DNA of 51,631 nucleotides from an uncultured Christensenella sp. (GTDB lineage Bacteria; Bacillota; Clostridia; Christensenellales; Borkfalkiaceae). Below, one piece after another: positions 1-6,731 of this stretch. The notes under the pieces are model-generated. The model was not told the origin of the DNA. It saw nothing but the letters and a program-made list of their open reading frames with translations, and ran no database searches. Position 1 is the first letter of the stretch. The number at the start of each line of letters is the position of its first letter. Position numbers and translations under genes: made by a program. The stretch lies in contig CAJTKX010000006.1 in assembly GCA_910577055.1 (NCBI GenBank), positions 1 to 51,631 on the forward strand. Reading direction: 5' to 3'.

Positions 1-389
1 AAATCGGTGCAATTTACTTGCGTGTCATAGCCGTATGCGCCGAACGCAACGCTCATTGTTTCGATATAGCAACCAAGCGAAATATACGCCTCGCGCTTTT
101 CGCTATCTACTATACTCAATACGCGACTTTCGTCTATTGAAATTTGCAAGCGGTTTTCGTTCGGGTAAAGTTTAACGCTCCACATTTGCGTATTATGTGA
201 GTTAGCCGCGATAGAGGAATACCACAACGCATTTTGAATATCGTCGTTTACGCCGTCCAATTTGCGCGACGGATTGACTTTTAACGGTCTACCCATAATT
301 GCCGCCGCAGTAAGAACAGCGGACAGCGCGATAATGACCGCGCCTAAAATTGAAAATACAATAATCATAACTTTCTTTTTCCTTGTCAT
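1..389 (-). CDS. Acg-like nitroreductase-family protein, N-terminal part (cut by window edge)
   Basis: Only the first 129 codons are present; the rest lies left of base 1. The start ATG at 389 follows an AAGGGG ribosome site inside the end of the upstream regulator gene. The protein opens with a basic stretch and a hydrophobic helix (about residues 8-31), so it is probably membrane-anchored. Residues around 63-70 read ANSHNTQMW, matching the SNSHNTQPW signature of the Acg-like branch of FMN-dependent nitroreductases, where this loop lies near the flavin. It follows the tetR-like gene with a 12-base gap, so the two are one transcript and the regulator probably controls this enzyme. Substrate unknown; the membrane anchor is unusual for a nitroreductase. 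Confidence 0.72.
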   Translation of the reverse strand, partial: MTRKKKVMIIVFSILGAVIIALSAVLTAAAIMGRPLKVNPSRKLDGVNDDIQNALWYSSIAANSHNTQMWSVKLYPNENRLQISIDESRVLSIVDSEKREAYISLGCYIETMSVAFGAYGYDTQVNCTD

Positions 390-401
390 AGTTTTTACCC
401 C

Positions 402-1025
402 TTATTTGCAAGCGCACAGCAGCCGTTCAAAACAGAACGCCGAAAAGTCTTTTTCGTTCAGTTGCAGCATTTTCAAATAGTCCTTTTTGTGATTTATCAT
501 TCTGATAATACCCGCAACCGAACTCCAAACGAATAGCAGAATTGCCGAATTATCAAGCGCGGTATTGATAACGCCCTCGTCTTTTCCTTGTTGCAAAATG
601 TTTAATAGTTTTTCATTTAAGACTTCGCCCAAGCGGTATATGTCTTTGTAAATTTGCGGTGTATCGTCGGCTTTGATGTTAACGTTAATCGTTCCTATTA
701 GTCCCTCGAAATAGAGCGGGTAGCGGGTTGCAAGCCGAAAAACGTCTTGACATATCTTCGTGAATATATCGCTAAAAACGTTTTGTTCGTCTATTGCTTT
801 ATCTACTTTAACGACTATTTTTTTCATAAACTCCAAAACGAGCGCAAAATACACTTCGTCTTTATCTTTGAAATAGCCGTATAACGTAGGCTTGCTATAA
901 CCAGCCTCTGCCGCAAGTTGTTCCATTGTCGTCTTTTCAACGCCGTTTTTGCAAAATAGTTTGTCGGCGGCGTCTAATATATTCCGACGGTTAAATGCAA
1001 TAGTTCGTTGTGTTCTTGTATTCAT
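402..1025 (-). CDS. TetR/AcrR-family transcriptional regulator
   Basis: A 207-residue protein of usual TetR size. Residues about 10-57 form the DNA-binding domain, including the helix-turn-helix TTMEQLAAEAGYSKPTLYGYF and the following KDKDEVYFAL. The remaining helical part would bind a small-molecule inducer, which cannot be predicted. The gene is transcribed with the downstream nitroreductase and faces the serine recombinase. Its promoter carries short inverted repeats that could be its own operator. Inferred role: autorepressor of the tetR-nitroreductase pair, induced by a xenobiotic or redox compound. Confidence 0.88.
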   Translation of the reverse strand: MNTRTQRTIAFNRRNILDAADKLFCKNGVEKTTMEQLAAEAGYSKPTLYGYFKDKDEVYFALVLEFMKKIVVKVDKAIDEQNVFSDIFTKICQDVFRLATRYPLYFEGLIGTINVNIKADDTPQIYKDIYRLGEVLNEKLLNILQQGKDEGVINTALDNSAILLFVWSSVAGIIRMINHKKDYLKMLQLNEKDFSAFCFERLLCACK

Positions 1026-1043
1026 AAACGCACTCCTAATTTT

Positions 1044-1074
1044 TACTAACGGTTAAATTATAATACTTTCAGTA
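1044..1074. promoter_or_regulatory. candidate tandem operator for the TetR regulator
   Basis: Two copies of the pattern TACT-N3-RGTW occur at 1044-1054 (TACTAACGGTT) and 1064-1074 (TACTTTCAGTA); the second is a perfect palindrome around its central three bases. They are exactly 20 bases apart, about two helical turns, and span the -10 box of the tetR promoter. Position and spacing suit autorepression, but no binding data support it. Confidence 0.35.
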
Positions 1075-1086
1075 AAGAAAAGTCAA
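1057..1086 (-). promoter_or_regulatory. promoter of tetR-nitroreductase
   Basis: On the - strand TTGACT (1081-1086) and a perfect TATAAT (1057-1062) are separated by 18 bases. Transcription would start near base 1050, about 25 bases before the tetR ATG, which is preceded by AGGAG. Confidence 0.7.
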
Positions 1087-1095
1087 GCATTTTCT

Positions 1096-1125
1096 TTGAC
1101 TTCAATGTGACTTCTATTGTATAAT
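1096..1125 (+). promoter_or_regulatory. promoter of serine recombinase
   Basis: TTGACT (1096-1101) and TATAAT (1120-1125) are spaced by 18 bases, giving a short leader with AAGGAG at 1135-1140 before the ATG at 1150. It is back to back with the tetR promoter, so a regulator bound there could influence both. Confidence 0.7.
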
Positions 1126-1149
1126 GGTGTCGAAAAGGAGAACCGCATT

Positions 1150-2730
1150 ATGAAAGCAGTCATTTACGCAAGATATTCAAGCGACAATCAAAGAGAAGAA
1201 AGTATTGAAGGACAGTTGCGCGACTGTATGCAATATGCCGAATACAACGATATACAGATAGTCGGCAGTTATATTGACCGTGCTTTATCGGCAAAGACAG
1301 ATAATCGCCCTAACTTTCAGAAGATGATTAAAGACAGCGCAAAACGGCTGTTTGATGTCATTATTGTATGGAAGTTAGACCGTTTCGCTCGTAACCGTTT
1401 TGATAGCGCGTACTATAAAAATATTCTCAAAAAGAACGGCGTTCGCGTGGTGTCCGCAAAGGAAATTATTTCCGAAGGCGCGGAAGGTATTATCTTGGAA
1501 TCGGTCTTGGAAGGCTATGCCGAATACTACTCTGTTGAACTTGCCGAAAAGGTAACTCGTGGAATGACGGACAATGCGTTAAAAGCTATGTCAAATGGCG
1601 GTATCACTCCGCTCGGCTATTATCTTGATGACGAACAGCATTTGCAGATAGACGAAAGCAAAGCACCGTTTGTAAAAGAGATATTTCAAAGGTTTGCCGA
1701 CGGCGAAATGATTAAAACGATAATAGCCGATATGAACGCTCGCGGCGTAGGTATGACTGTGCGTATGAAAAAGAAGCCCGGCAAGAAGCCGTACACAAAA
1801 CCGCTCGGCTATAACAACGTGCGCCGTATGCTATCTAATCGCAAATACATAGGCGAATACCGTTTCAAAGATATAGTTCTTGAAGGTGCTATCCCTGTGA
1901 TTATAGATAAAGACTTGTTTGAGAAAGTACAAAAGCGTATAGAAGTAAATACTCGTGCGCCCGCTATTCATAAAGCCGAAGATGAGTATCTTTTGACTAC
2001 GCATTTATACTGCGGCAAGTGCAAGGCTATGATGATTGGCGACAGCGGCACGGGCAAGAAAGGCACGGTTTACCATTACTACAAATGCGCTAACGCAAAG
2101 AAAACGCATTCTTGCGATAAGAAAACCATAAACAAAGATTTAATCGAAAACGCCGTGATTAAAGCAGTAATGGCAAAGATTATGAACGACGATTTAATGG
2201 AACAGTTGTCGTACAAGCTTTATGATATACAAATGCAAAGCAGTACGATTTTACCTGCACTTCAACAGCAATTAGCCGACGTGGAAAGCGGTATCGACAA
2301 TATGCTCAATGCAATACAGCAAGGCATTGTTTTGGACAGCACGAAAAAACGGCTTTCCGATTTGGAAAACCGCAAGAGAGAATTAGAGATTGAAATAGCG
2401 CAAGAGCAAATAAAAAGACCTGTCCTTACGAGAGAACAGATACACTTCGGCTTGACGAAATTCAGAAAGTTAGATTTGTCCACGCAGAAAGGAAAGCAAA
2501 CGCTTATAGACGGATTTGTAAACACTATCTATCTTTTCGACGATTATGCGATTATCACTTGCAACTACAAAGACGGCGAAGAAAAGATTACGTTTGAAGA
2601 TATAGAGAATTCCGAACTCGGAGCGTTTATCAAAGAGCAAAAAAATAAACCCGAACAAGGGTGTTCGGATTTATTCGCATTTGGTGACCCGTACGGGAAT
2701 CGAACCCATGTTACCACCGTGAAAGGGTGA
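1150..2730 (+). CDS. large serine recombinase (site-specific integrase)
   Basis: Start chosen at ATG 1150, after AAGGAG and at the beginning of the domain; an in-frame ATG at 1117 lies on the -10 box. The 526-residue protein has a resolvase catalytic domain (about 1-140, YARYSS with the nucleophilic Ser near position 10, and WKLDRFARNR), a recombinase domain (about 150-260), a zinc ribbon (CGKCK ... C ... C, about 288-325), and a coiled coil (about 365-430) typical of the large serine recombinases of phages and integrative elements. It would catalyse insertion and excision of the element. Odd: the last ~30 codons are encoded by the tRNA-Glu terminator and tRNA-Glu itself, and the stop at 2728-2730 is inside the tRNA, so the natural C-terminus was probably replaced at the junction. 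Confidence 0.9.
   Translation: MKAVIYARYSSDNQREESIEGQLRDCMQYAEYNDIQIVGSYIDRALSAKTDNRPNFQKMIKDSAKRLFDVIIVWKLDRFARNRFDSAYYKNILKKNGVRVVSAKEIISEGAEGIILESVLEGYAEYYSVELAEKVTRGMTDNALKAMSNGGITPLGYYLDDEQHLQIDESKAPFVKEIFQRFADGEMIKTIIADMNARGVGMTVRMKKKPGKKPYTKPLGYNNVRRMLSNRKYIGEYRFKDIVLEGAIPVIIDKDLFEKVQKRIEVNTRAPAIHKAEDEYLLTTHLYCGKCKAMMIGDSGTGKKGTVYHYYKCANAKKTHSCDKKTINKDLIENAVIKAVMAKIMNDDLMEQLSYKLYDIQMQSSTILPALQQQLADVESGIDNMLNAIQQGIVLDSTKKRLSDLENRKRELEIEIAQEQIKRPVLTREQIHFGLTKFRKLDLSTQKGKQTLIDGFVNTIYLFDDYAIITCNYKDGEEKITFEDIENSELGAFIKEQKNKPEQGCSDLFAFGDPYGNRTHVTTVKG
2637..2675 (-). terminator. terminator of the tRNA operon
   Basis: Reading the - strand, a 14-base-pair stem (2644-2657 with 2662-2675, one G-T pair, four-base loop) is followed by a run of T. 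It lies six bases beyond the CCA end of tRNA-Glu. On the other strand the same DNA encodes part of the recombinase tail. Confidence 0.8.
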
Positions 2731-2756
2731 TGTCTTAACCGCTTGACCAACGGGCC
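2682..2756 (-). tRNA. tRNA-Glu (anticodon TTC)
   Basis: 75 bases with encoded CCA. The acceptor stem pairs GGCCCGT with ACGGGTC, the anticodon arm is CACC-CTTTCAC-GGTG with TTC in place, and the T arm has GGTTCGATTCC. Third gene of the three-tRNA operon. Its 3' half overlaps the serine recombinase frame on the opposite strand. Confidence 0.95.
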
Positions 2757-2808
2757 TTATTTAGGCTTTTGAGCCTTATATGTAAAACGCGTTTGCGTTG
2801 TTTGTGTT

Positions 2809-2886
2809 TGGTAGCGACGGGTGGATTCGAACCGCCGACCTGCCGGGTATGAACCGGCCGCTATAGACCAACTAAGCTACGTCGCC
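2809..2886 (-). tRNA. tRNA-Met, elongator (anticodon CAT)
   Basis: 78 bases with encoded CCA. The anticodon arm is GCCGG-TTCATAC-CCGGC. The first acceptor pair is G-T rather than the C-A mismatch of initiators, and the arm resembles elongator Met tRNA of Bacillus rather than the lysidine-modified tRNA-Ile, so elongator Met is preferred. An Ile(CAT) assignment is not fully excluded. Confidence 0.88.
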
Positions 2887-2911
2887 ATATTCCCAACAAG
2901 TGGGAAAAATT

Positions 2912-2989
<78 letters not shown>

Positions 2990-3017
2990 ATAACTGCTTT
3001 GCAAACAAAGCTATATC

Positions 3018-3046
3018 ATAATATTAAAAAAAGAAAAATTTGTCAA
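3018..3046 (-). promoter_or_regulatory. promoter of the fMet-Met-Glu tRNA operon
   Basis: On the - strand a consensus TTGACA (3041-3046), 17 bases, then TATTAT (3018-3023). The predicted start is about 20 bases before the mature fMet 5' end. Confidence 0.8.
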
Positions 3047-3093
3047 CTGTTTTTGCGCGCTTATAAAATTTTTATTAAAATTTACTTTGAAAC

Positions 3094-3122
3094 TTGCAAC
3101 TTACGAACAACTATGTTATAAT
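3094..3122 (+). promoter_or_regulatory. promoter of tilS, implying a leaderless mRNA
   Basis: TTGCAA (3094-3099), 17 bases, TATAAT (3117-3122). The preferred ATG begins at 3130, seven bases after the -10 box, exactly where transcription should start. No ribosome site could fit upstream. Confidence 0.6.
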
Positions 3123-3129
3123 GATTGTT

Positions 3130-4482
3130 ATGAAACTTGCGCTCGCCGCATATTATGGCAAGAAAATTTGCGTTGCCGTTTCCGGCGGCAGAGATTCAAT
3201 GGCTTTATTGCATTATTTGAACGAACAAAAAGAAAAGTATGCTATTGCGCTTACTGCAACAAATTGCGACCACGGTATGCGTGCGACTTCGGCAAGCGAT
3301 AGCGCGTTCGTAAAAGAATGGTGTGGCAAGAGGGGCATTGAGCTAATTAGTTTTAAAGCTGACAACTTTGTGTTAAAAACAGAAGCCGAGGCGCGCGATT
3401 GGCGAAGAGGGTGTTATTTTAAGGCGGCAAAGGGAGTGGACGGCAGCGGCGTGAAAAGAACTTGCGGAGCGGACTTTGTAGCGACCGCGCACCATTTAGA
3501 CGACAATGCCGAAACCGTGCTTTTCAATCTTGCCCGTGGCAGCGCGCTTGTCGGCGTTGCGGGAATTACCGATTCGGTTATAATGAATAACGATGGGGAC
3601 AAGCTTAATTTAATTCATCCGCTTATCGCTTGTAGCCGTGAAGAAATCAACGAATATATTGCCGAAAACAACGTGCCATTCGTAGACGACGAAACCAACT
3701 TTTCGGATGCGTACACCCGCAACTATATTAGACTTAACGTGTTACCGGCGCTTGAAAAGGCTGTGCCGGACGCGGCGAAAGCTATATTCAGATTTTCACG
3801 AATTGTCGCCGAAGACGAGGAGTTTATTCGCGCCGAAATGCAAAGGCGCGAGGTGTTAAAGCTTGACGGAGATACTGCCTTTATCAAACCGTGTGAGAAA
3901 CCTCTTTTTTCCCGCGCGGCGGTTGCAGCGGTTAAAGATTTTTTCGGGAAGAAAGATTATACTTATACACAAGTGGATAATTTGTATAAATTGAGTTTAT
4001 CCGAAAACGGCAAGAGATTCGAATTTTCGGGGCTTGTCGCCTATAAAGAAAAATTAGGTATTTCAATAAGTAACGCTATTAAAAGCGAAGTTGCAAACGA
4101 AGTGCATTTTTTGAACTATATGTGCGGAAATTCAAGCATATATGGGGGGCAATTTCTTAAAATTGCACAAAAAGACGATGATGAAGCGTGTTTTGTCGAC
4201 AAGAAAGTTTTGAAATTCGACCTTGCCGCAATACCCGAAACGGCGGTTGTTCGCTTTATGAAAAACGGGGATAAGTTCACTAAATTCGGCGGAGGCAAGA
4301 AAAGCCTTGGGGACTTTTTTACCGATAAAAAAATTCCCGTAAGGCTGAGGGCGGCAATTCCATTAATTGTTGACGGAAACGACGTGTTGGCTGTGTGCGG
4401 AATAGAGATTTCGGATAAAATTAGAATTACAGAAAAAACCCTTAAAGTCGGCTTAATAATCAGTGAAAACTACTATGACTAA
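3130..4482 (+). CDS. tilS: tRNA(Ile)-lysidine synthase
   Basis: Converts C34 of the CAT-anticodon tRNA-Ile to lysidine with ATP and lysine, changing it from Met to Ile decoding. The 450-residue protein has the PP-loop SGGRDS at residues 18-23, the RGSALVGVAGI segment and HPLIACSREEI of the N-terminal catalytic domain, and a C-terminal TilS domain ending in an IRITEKTLKVG-like strand. Start: ATG 3130 fits the promoter; ATG 3121 is in frame but overlaps the -10 box. It heads an operon that reaches hpt; tilS-hpt linkage is common in Firmicutes, though three extra genes intervene here. The next gene overlaps its end by 20 bases. Confidence 0.95.
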   Translation: MKLALAAYYGKKICVAVSGGRDSMALLHYLNEQKEKYAIALTATNCDHGMRATSASDSAFVKEWCGKRGIELISFKADNFVLKTEAEARDWRRGCYFKAAKGVDGSGVKRTCGADFVATAHHLDDNAETVLFNLARGSALVGVAGITDSVIMNNDGDKLNLIHPLIACSREEINEYIAENNVPFVDDETNFSDAYTRNYIRLNVLPALEKAVPDAAKAIFRFSRIVAEDEEFIRAEMQRREVLKLDGDTAFIKPCEKPLFSRAAVAAVKDFFGKKDYTYTQVDNLYKLSLSENGKRFEFSGLVAYKEKLGISISNAIKSEVANEVHFLNYMCGNSSIYGGQFLKIAQKDDDEACFVDKKVLKFDLAAIPETAVVRFMKNGDKFTKFGGGKKSLGDFFTDKKIPVRLRAAIPLIVDGNDVLAVCGIEISDKIRITEKTLKVGLIISENYYD

Positions 4483-5260
4483 CGAAGATATTTTGCGTAT
4501 TGCCATGGCGCAATCGGCTGTGGATATGAATTGCAGCCCGTCCGACTTCGATAAAACCGAAAACGTTATAGTGCAGTCGGCGGCGAATGACGGCGCAAGG
4601 AAATATTTGCAACTTCCGTTCGATTGCAATCTTGTGTCATACGGAAATAATATTGTTGCATCCGTGTCGCCCAAGCTTTTAAATTCGGTTGGAAACTATA
4701 TTTCGTCATGCACAGCATATCGCTGTTTCGAAACGCCTGATATTTTGGCTTTTGACGAAGAATTGAAAAACTACGGTTTGCGCGTGTGTTTTATGGCGGA
4801 GTACTTTCTGCCCGACGTTAATCTTTTTAGAATTTTGCCTTGTAAATACGATTTGAAAATAATTGAGCCGAGCGGATTTGAAAGCTTGTATGTTAAAGAG
4901 TGGAGCAATGCGCTCTGTAAAGAAAGAAAAAGTCTTGACGTGCTTGCGGTCGGCGCTTTTGACGGTAAAAAATTGGTCGGACTTGCCGGTTGCAGCGCGG
5001 ATTGTGAAAATATGTGGCAAATAGGGGTAGACGTTCTGCCCGATTATCGCCGAAAAGGCATTGCCGCCGCATTGACAAGTAAACTTGCCAAAGAAATTTT
5101 TGAAAGAGGAAAAGTTCCTTTTTACTGTGCGGCTTGGTCAAATATTAAGTCGGTGAGGAACGCTATTTGTTGCGGTTTTCGCCCCGCGTGGATAGAATTG
5201 ACCGCAAAAAACCAAGAGTTTGTTGTCGGTTTAAGCAAAGTGGAAGATGAAAAACAATAA
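4463..5260 (+). CDS. GNAT-family N-acetyltransferase
   Basis: A 265-residue protein with an uncharacterised N-terminal region (about 1-125) and a C-terminal GNAT fold (about 130-255). Motif A, the acetyl-CoA pyrophosphate loop, reads VLPDYRRKGIAAAL near residues 190-204, and a later WSNIKSVRNAICCGF matches the typical end of the fold (substrate-side strand plus N-x-xS/A). It would transfer an acetyl group to an amine; the acceptor cannot be predicted. Translation probably starts at ATG 4463 or 4475, both inside or at the end of tilS, so it is translationally coupled to tilS. It overlaps the next gene by 14 bases. Confidence 0.8.
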   Translation: MKTTMTNEDILRIAMAQSAVDMNCSPSDFDKTENVIVQSAANDGARKYLQLPFDCNLVSYGNNIVASVSPKLLNSVGNYISSCTAYRCFETPDILAFDEELKNYGLRVCFMAEYFLPDVNLFRILPCKYDLKIIEPSGFESLYVKEWSNALCKERKSLDVLAVGAFDGKKLVGLAGCSADCENMWQIGVDVLPDYRRKGIAAALTSKLAKEIFERGKVPFYCAAWSNIKSVRNAICCGFRPAWIELTAKNQEFVVGLSKVEDEKQ

Positions 5261-5750
5261 ATTGTTAACGGCGTTTTTTGTGGGCGTTGCCGCGGTTTTC
5301 TTCTTGACGGGCGTTGCGATTGCTTGTCAAGCGGCAAAACTTGGGCGGTTTGTTGGCGGCACGGAAGTTGAGGGCACCGTTTACAATTACGCTGTTCGGC
5401 ATTCTTCAAGGGGAGGGAATGGCGGTTATCACTGTTTTCTATTTTGTAGATATGTGGACGACGCGGGACGTAATTGGGCTGTCGAATTTCAATACGGATT
5501 TACGAAATTATCGCATAGTGACGCCGAAAAACGCGGGGAAGAGTGGCTAAATAAGCCTATTAAAATGTATCTTAAAGGTTCGGACTGCGTTAGCGAAGTG
5601 GAAATGGAGAGATACTTGCCTTTGGTCGGTATAAGCGTTGCCTTATTCTGTGCGGGGGCAACAACCGTAGTTGCGCCGTTGACGGTTAAAGCGGTTAGAA
5701 AACGGCACGCGAAGTCGGTTGCGCTTAGCGAGGAAGATTATTTATTATAA
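5247..5750 (+). CDS. small membrane protein, DUF3592-like
   Basis: A 167-residue protein not firmly recognised. Two hydrophobic helices (about 8-28 and 121-145) flank an extracytoplasmic domain of roughly 90 residues with a beta-rich pattern and HSSRGGNGGYHCFLFCRY; the arrangement and the YxxxG... VEFQYG segment resemble DUF3592 proteins, but I am unsure. A basic, then acidic tail is cytoplasmic. It overlaps the acetyltransferase end by 14 bases and lies 10 bases before the tautomerase gene, so it is part of the tilS-hpt operon. Function unknown. Confidence 0.7.
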   Translation: MKNNKLLTAFFVGVAAVFFLTGVAIACQAAKLGRFVGGTEVEGTVYNYAVRHSSRGGNGGYHCFLFCRYVDDAGRNWAVEFQYGFTKLSHSDAEKRGEEWLNKPIKMYLKGSDCVSEVEMERYLPLVGISVALFCAGATTVVAPLTVKAVRKRHAKSVALSEEDYLL

Positions 5751-5760
5751 GGAGCGGATT

Positions 5761-6102
5761 ATGCCTTTTATCGATTGTAAAATTTCAGTTAAACTTACCG
5801 ATGAGAAGAAAGAAATTATAAAGAGCGAGCTTGGCAAAAGCATTTCGATTATGCATAAGCCCGAAAGCTATTTAATGGTCGGAATTGTTGATGATTACGA
5901 TTTGTATTTTGCGGGCAACAAGCTTGAAAACGGCGCATATGTGGGGGTCAAACTGTTCGGAAGCCCTTCAAAAGGAGATTGTGAACGTATGACTGCGGCT
6001 ATATGCAACGTTCTTAAAGATAAGTTGAATATTTCGCCGTCGTCGGTTTATGTAACTTATCAAGGCATATCCGATTGGGGCTGGAACGGCGGTAATTTTT
6101 AG
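5761..6102 (+). CDS. MIF/phenylpyruvate tautomerase-family protein
   Basis: Start at ATG 5761, five bases after AAGGAG; this puts a proline at position 2, which becomes the N-terminal catalytic base of the tautomerase superfamily after Met removal. The 113-residue length is that of MIF (macrophage migration inhibitory factor) and D-dopachrome tautomerase. The sequence keeps the PESYLMVGI strand (PxxYxxV in MIF) and the end SDWGWNGGNF, comparable to the GWN...F end of MIF. Expected activity is keto-enol tautomerisation of aryl-pyruvates; the natural bacterial substrate is unknown. It is in the tilS-hpt operon. Confidence 0.82.
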   Translation: MPFIDCKISVKLTDEKKEIIKSELGKSISIMHKPESYLMVGIVDDYDLYFAGNKLENGAYVGVKLFGSPSKGDCERMTAAICNVLKDKLNISPSSVYVTYQGISDWGWNGGNF

Positions 6103-6153
6103 ATAATTCGATTTTCGTAATCGGTTAAAATATACACAACTAAGGAGAAAATT

Positions 6154-6696
6154 ATGAGTATGCATCCCGACTGCGAGCGCATTATGCTCACTGAGGAACA
6201 GTTGAGGGCGCGCGTAAAGGAAATTGCGCTTGCCGTAGACAAAGAATATGAGGGTAAGCGACCCCTTGTAGTGGGAATTTTAAAGGGCAGTATTATATTT
6301 TATTCGGATTTTATACGCTTTCTTTCTATGCCGGTTGAGCTTGATTTTATGGCGGTTTCAAGCTATGGCTCGGGTGCGGTTTCTTCGGGAAAGCTGAAAA
6401 TCAAAAAGGACCTTGACCGTGACGTGACGGGTAGGGACGTTATAATCGTCGAGGATATAATAGACAGCGGATTTACGCTTGCCAACTTGAAGGCGCTTTT
6501 ATCCGAGCGCGGCGCGGCTTCGGTTAAAATAGTAACTTTGTTGAATAAAGCCGAGCGCCGCGAGTATGACGTTGCGCCCGATTATAACTGCTTCGATATA
6601 GAAAACGAGTTTGTTGTTGGGTACGGGCTCGATTATAACGAGCAATACCGTCACTTGCCTTATATCGGAATTTTAAAGCGCAGCGTTTACGAATAA
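6154..6696 (+). CDS. hpt: hypoxanthine phosphoribosyltransferase
   Basis: Purine salvage enzyme joining hypoxanthine or guanine to PRPP to give IMP or GMP. The 180-residue protein carries the PRPP-binding motif VIIVEDIIDSG (about 96-106), GILKGS (41-46) for pyrophosphate contact, the flexible-loop SSYG (69-72), and the C-terminal VVGYGLDYNEQYRHLPYIG base-binding segment. AAGGAGA stands seven bases before the ATG. Bacillus and clostridia typically have it next to tilS, as here. Confidence 0.96.
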   Translation: MSMHPDCERIMLTEEQLRARVKEIALAVDKEYEGKRPLVVGILKGSIIFYSDFIRFLSMPVELDFMAVSSYGSGAVSSGKLKIKKDLDRDVTGRDVIIVEDIIDSGFTLANLKALLSERGAASVKIVTLLNKAERREYDVAPDYNCFDIENEFVVGYGLDYNEQYRHLPYIGILKRSVYE

Positions 6697-6731
6697 TATT
6701 TGCGCTTGAATAAATAAAAACGGAGAAAATT

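Larger units (their letters stand above)
1..2641. mobile_element. right end of a probable integrated element
   Basis: Seen: a nitroreductase/TetR pair and a divergent large serine recombinase lie directly against a tRNA operon, and the recombinase frame continues into the tRNA-Glu terminator and gene. Known: large serine recombinases mobilise phages and integrative elements, and the recombinase gene usually sits at one end of the element. Inferred: the element runs leftward beyond base 1 and its right junction is near the tRNA terminator, about 2640. No att repeat can be shown because the left end is outside the window. The coordinates are therefore approximate. Confidence 0.45.

Noticed and set aside
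262..480. 72-codon + strand frame at the left edge
   Set aside because: It is antisense to the nitroreductase and TetR genes, which have proper motifs and starts.
1117..1149. upstream in-frame start for the serine recombinase
   Set aside because: ATG 1117 overlaps the -10 box; ATG 1150 has AAGGAG and the conserved N-terminus.
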